From an uncultured Christensenella sp. (lineage in GTDB: Bacteria > Bacillota > Clostridia > Christensenellales > UBA3700): a stretch of DNA of 64,000 bases. The stretch is from contig CAJTYW010000001.1 of the NCBI GenBank assembly GCA_910583995.1, forward strand, positions 62,001-126,000, written 5' to 3'. Positions 62,842-64,000 of the stretch are shown piece by piece (positions within the stretch are counted from its first letter, which is position 1; each line of letters begins with the position of its first letter). The position numbers were made by a program, and so were the translations under genes. The notes under the pieces are model-generated. The model had not been told where the DNA came from, searched no databases, and saw only the letters and a list, made by a program, of their open reading frames with translations.

Positions 62842-63906
62842 ATGGAAAAAACATATTTTGACGAAAGACGACTTGATACGGAAAGTAAAATTAAACAACT
62901 TTTATTTGAACTTCCTGAATTTGCGGAAGATTTTTTTATTGGAATAGAAACAACAACTTCACCGCTTACTAGACTTGGTTATGCACGGGATTTGTTGATA
63001 TTTTTTGATTATTTATATACTGATTCCAGAAAATTTTATGGTTTAAATAAAGATACTTTTACTTTAAAACATCTTAATAAAGTTGAAGCTTTTGATATAG
63101 AAAAATTTATATCATATCTTACTCATTACGTTTATAATGGCAAAGCGTATACAAATTCTTTGTCTGCGAAATCAAGAAAACTAGCATCAATACGCAGCTT
63201 TTTTAAGTATATGTACAACAAAGATTTGATTGATGGAAATGTTGCATCTAAAGTTGATATGCCAAAACTACACGAAAAACCGATTATCCGCCTTGAGCAA
63301 CAAGAAGTTTTTGAAATTTTAGAGATTGCTGAAAATGGAACTTCTCTATCACCAAAGCAAAAAGTTTATCACGAATTAAATAGATTGCGTGATATTGCTA
63401 TTTTATCCTTATTTTTAGGTACAGGTATCCGTATTAGTGAGCTTGTAGGTATAAATATTGAAGATATAGATTTTTATACAAATTCATTTAAAGTTACTAG
63501 AAAAGGTGGAAATCAATCAATATTGTATTTTAATGACGATGTTTCTATTGCTCTTTTGGAATATTATGAAAAGCGACAAGAACTAAAAGCTATTGAAAAA
63601 GACGAAAAAGCATTCTTTTTAAGTATGCAAAATAAAAGGATAAGCGTTCGTAGTGTTGAACTTTTAGTTAAAAAATATGCAAAAATCGTCTCACCTTTAA
63701 AACATATTACTCCACATAAACTGCGTAGTACTTTTGGCACTAATCTTTATCGCACTACAAAGGATATTTATGTTGTTGCAGAACTTTTAGGACATAAAGA
63801 TGTTAATGTTACTAAAAAGCATTATGCCGATATTAGCGAAGAAATTAAAAAAGAAGCATCAAAGCAAGTTTCTATTCGTGAAAATCCATCGAAATTTGAC
63901 GACTGA
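62842..63906 (+). CDS. Tyrosine recombinase, XerC/XerD family
   Basis: A 354-residue site-specific recombinase. N-terminal SAM-like core-binding domain (about 20-140; TTSPLTRLGYARDLLIFFDYL). Catalytic domain (about 155-345) with the full set: Arg in LGTGIRISELVGI, Lys in VTRKGGN, HxxR in TPHKLRSTFG, His in LLGHKDVNVT and the nucleophile Tyr in KKHYADI. No Shine-Dalgarno is present and the -10 box ends 6 nt before the ATG, so the mRNA is probably leaderless. It is slightly longer than classical XerC/D. It may resolve chromosome dimers or invert/integrate DNA; no integrated element is seen beside it. Confidence 0.93.
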   Translation: MEKTYFDERRLDTESKIKQLLFELPEFAEDFFIGIETTTSPLTRLGYARDLLIFFDYLYTDSRKFYGLNKDTFTLKHLNKVEAFDIEKFISYLTHYVYNGKAYTNSLSAKSRKLASIRSFFKYMYNKDLIDGNVASKVDMPKLHEKPIIRLEQQEVFEILEIAENGTSLSPKQKVYHELNRLRDIAILSLFLGTGIRISELVGINIEDIDFYTNSFKVTRKGGNQSILYFNDDVSIALLEYYEKRQELKAIEKDEKAFFLSMQNKRISVRSVELLVKKYAKIVSPLKHITPHKLRSTFGTNLYRTTKDIYVVAELLGHKDVNVTKKHYADISEEIKKEASKQVSIRENPSKFDD

Positions 63907-63994
63907 TTTTTAACTTTTAAAACTGATTTTTGATAGATTATTTAATTACGATTTCTGGTACTTTAATTTTAACTTTAAAAGCCGATTTTTGATA
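63907..63994. repeat. Two imperfect direct repeats at the window end
   Basis: TTTTAACTTTTAAAACTG-ATTTTTGATAG (from 63907) recurs as TTTTAACTTTAAAAGCCG-ATTTTTGATAT (from about 63967), roughly 60 bp apart, directly after the recombinase stop. Their extent beyond the window is unknown. Confidence 0.4.
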
Positions 63995-64000
63995 TGGATA

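Noticed and set aside
1..64000. CRISPR arrays, prophage or insertion sequences
   Set aside because: No regularly spaced direct repeats, cas genes, transposases or phage structural genes were found; the only recombinase is a Xer-type gene without adjacent attachment sites.

Overview
The window is a 64-kb, very AT-rich stretch of a low-GC Bacillota chromosome, most likely a spore-forming anaerobic member of Clostridia. The evidence is as follows. The division/cell-wall (dcw) cluster and the dnaG-rpoD-trmK-nif3 block have a Firmicutes gene order. MurE carries the DNPR signature of a meso-diaminopimelate ligase, and a diaminopimelate decarboxylase gene is present. Spore-associated genes (SpoVD-like PBP with a PASTA domain, DUF2953/YtfI, YtfJ/GerW, a DacF-like carboxypeptidase) are present, and ribosome binding sites are strong AGGAGG types. 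Genus cannot be fixed from the sequence alone.

Layout. 0-12.4 kb is an accessory, surface-oriented region: the end of a TPR-repeat protein, a membrane-anchored phosphoesterase/beta-propeller protein, a minus-strand operon of DUF11-repeat proteins ending in a Cys-rich protein, a tRNA-Arg(CCG), a large secreted protein with two dockerin-like modules, a 3-hydroxyacyl-CoA dehydrogenase, an APH-type kinase and a metallophosphoesterase. 12.4-13.4 kb is about 1 kb of non-coding, AT-rich DNA. 13.4-28.0 kb is the dcw cluster: mraZ, rsmH, an FtsL-position membrane protein, PBP, murE, mraY, murD, ftsW, murA, divIB/ftsQ, ftsA, ftsZ. murG, murC and murB are not in it. 28.0-43.7 kb holds a GH3 glycosidase, a GNAT, a CDF metal exporter with a small coupled ORF, citrate synthase, a CNNM/CorC-type protein, a dNTPase, dnaG, rpoD, trmK, a NIF3 protein, a zinc-ribbon coiled coil, and a divergent pair of small, probably sporulation-related genes. 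43.8-57.2 kb is smc, ftsY, a purine permease, lysA, an M50 protease, scpA, scpB, ytfI, ytfJ, dacF and rluB. 57.7-64 kb has a polysaccharide O-acetylation pair (MBOAT plus DHHW), a PadR-type regulator fused to four membrane segments, and a Xer-type recombinase.

How the genes work together. MraY, MurA, MurD, MurE, FtsW, the PBP and the DacF-like enzyme cover several steps of peptidoglycan synthesis and trimming. FtsA, FtsZ, DivIB and the FtsL-position protein form the divisome core. Smc, ScpA and ScpB give all three subunits of the chromosome-condensing complex. LysA uses the same diaminopimelate pool as MurE.

Most striking observation. Directly upstream of the 1002-residue secreted dockerin-type protein lies a pair of perfect 30-bp inverted repeats (6402-6431 and 6551-6580). 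They bracket a near-consensus sigma-A promoter (TTGACA, 18 bp, TATAAT) that points AWAY from the gene in this assembly. This is the architecture of a phase-variable invertible promoter captured in its OFF orientation. Also notable are DUF11 repeat proteins cut at the same point of the repeat in two successive ORFs, three promoters whose -10 box sits exactly 6 nt before the start codon (leaderless mRNAs), mirror-image sigma-K-like promoters between two small genes, paired 26-bp palindromes around the purine-permease promoter, and a membrane-tethered PadR regulator.
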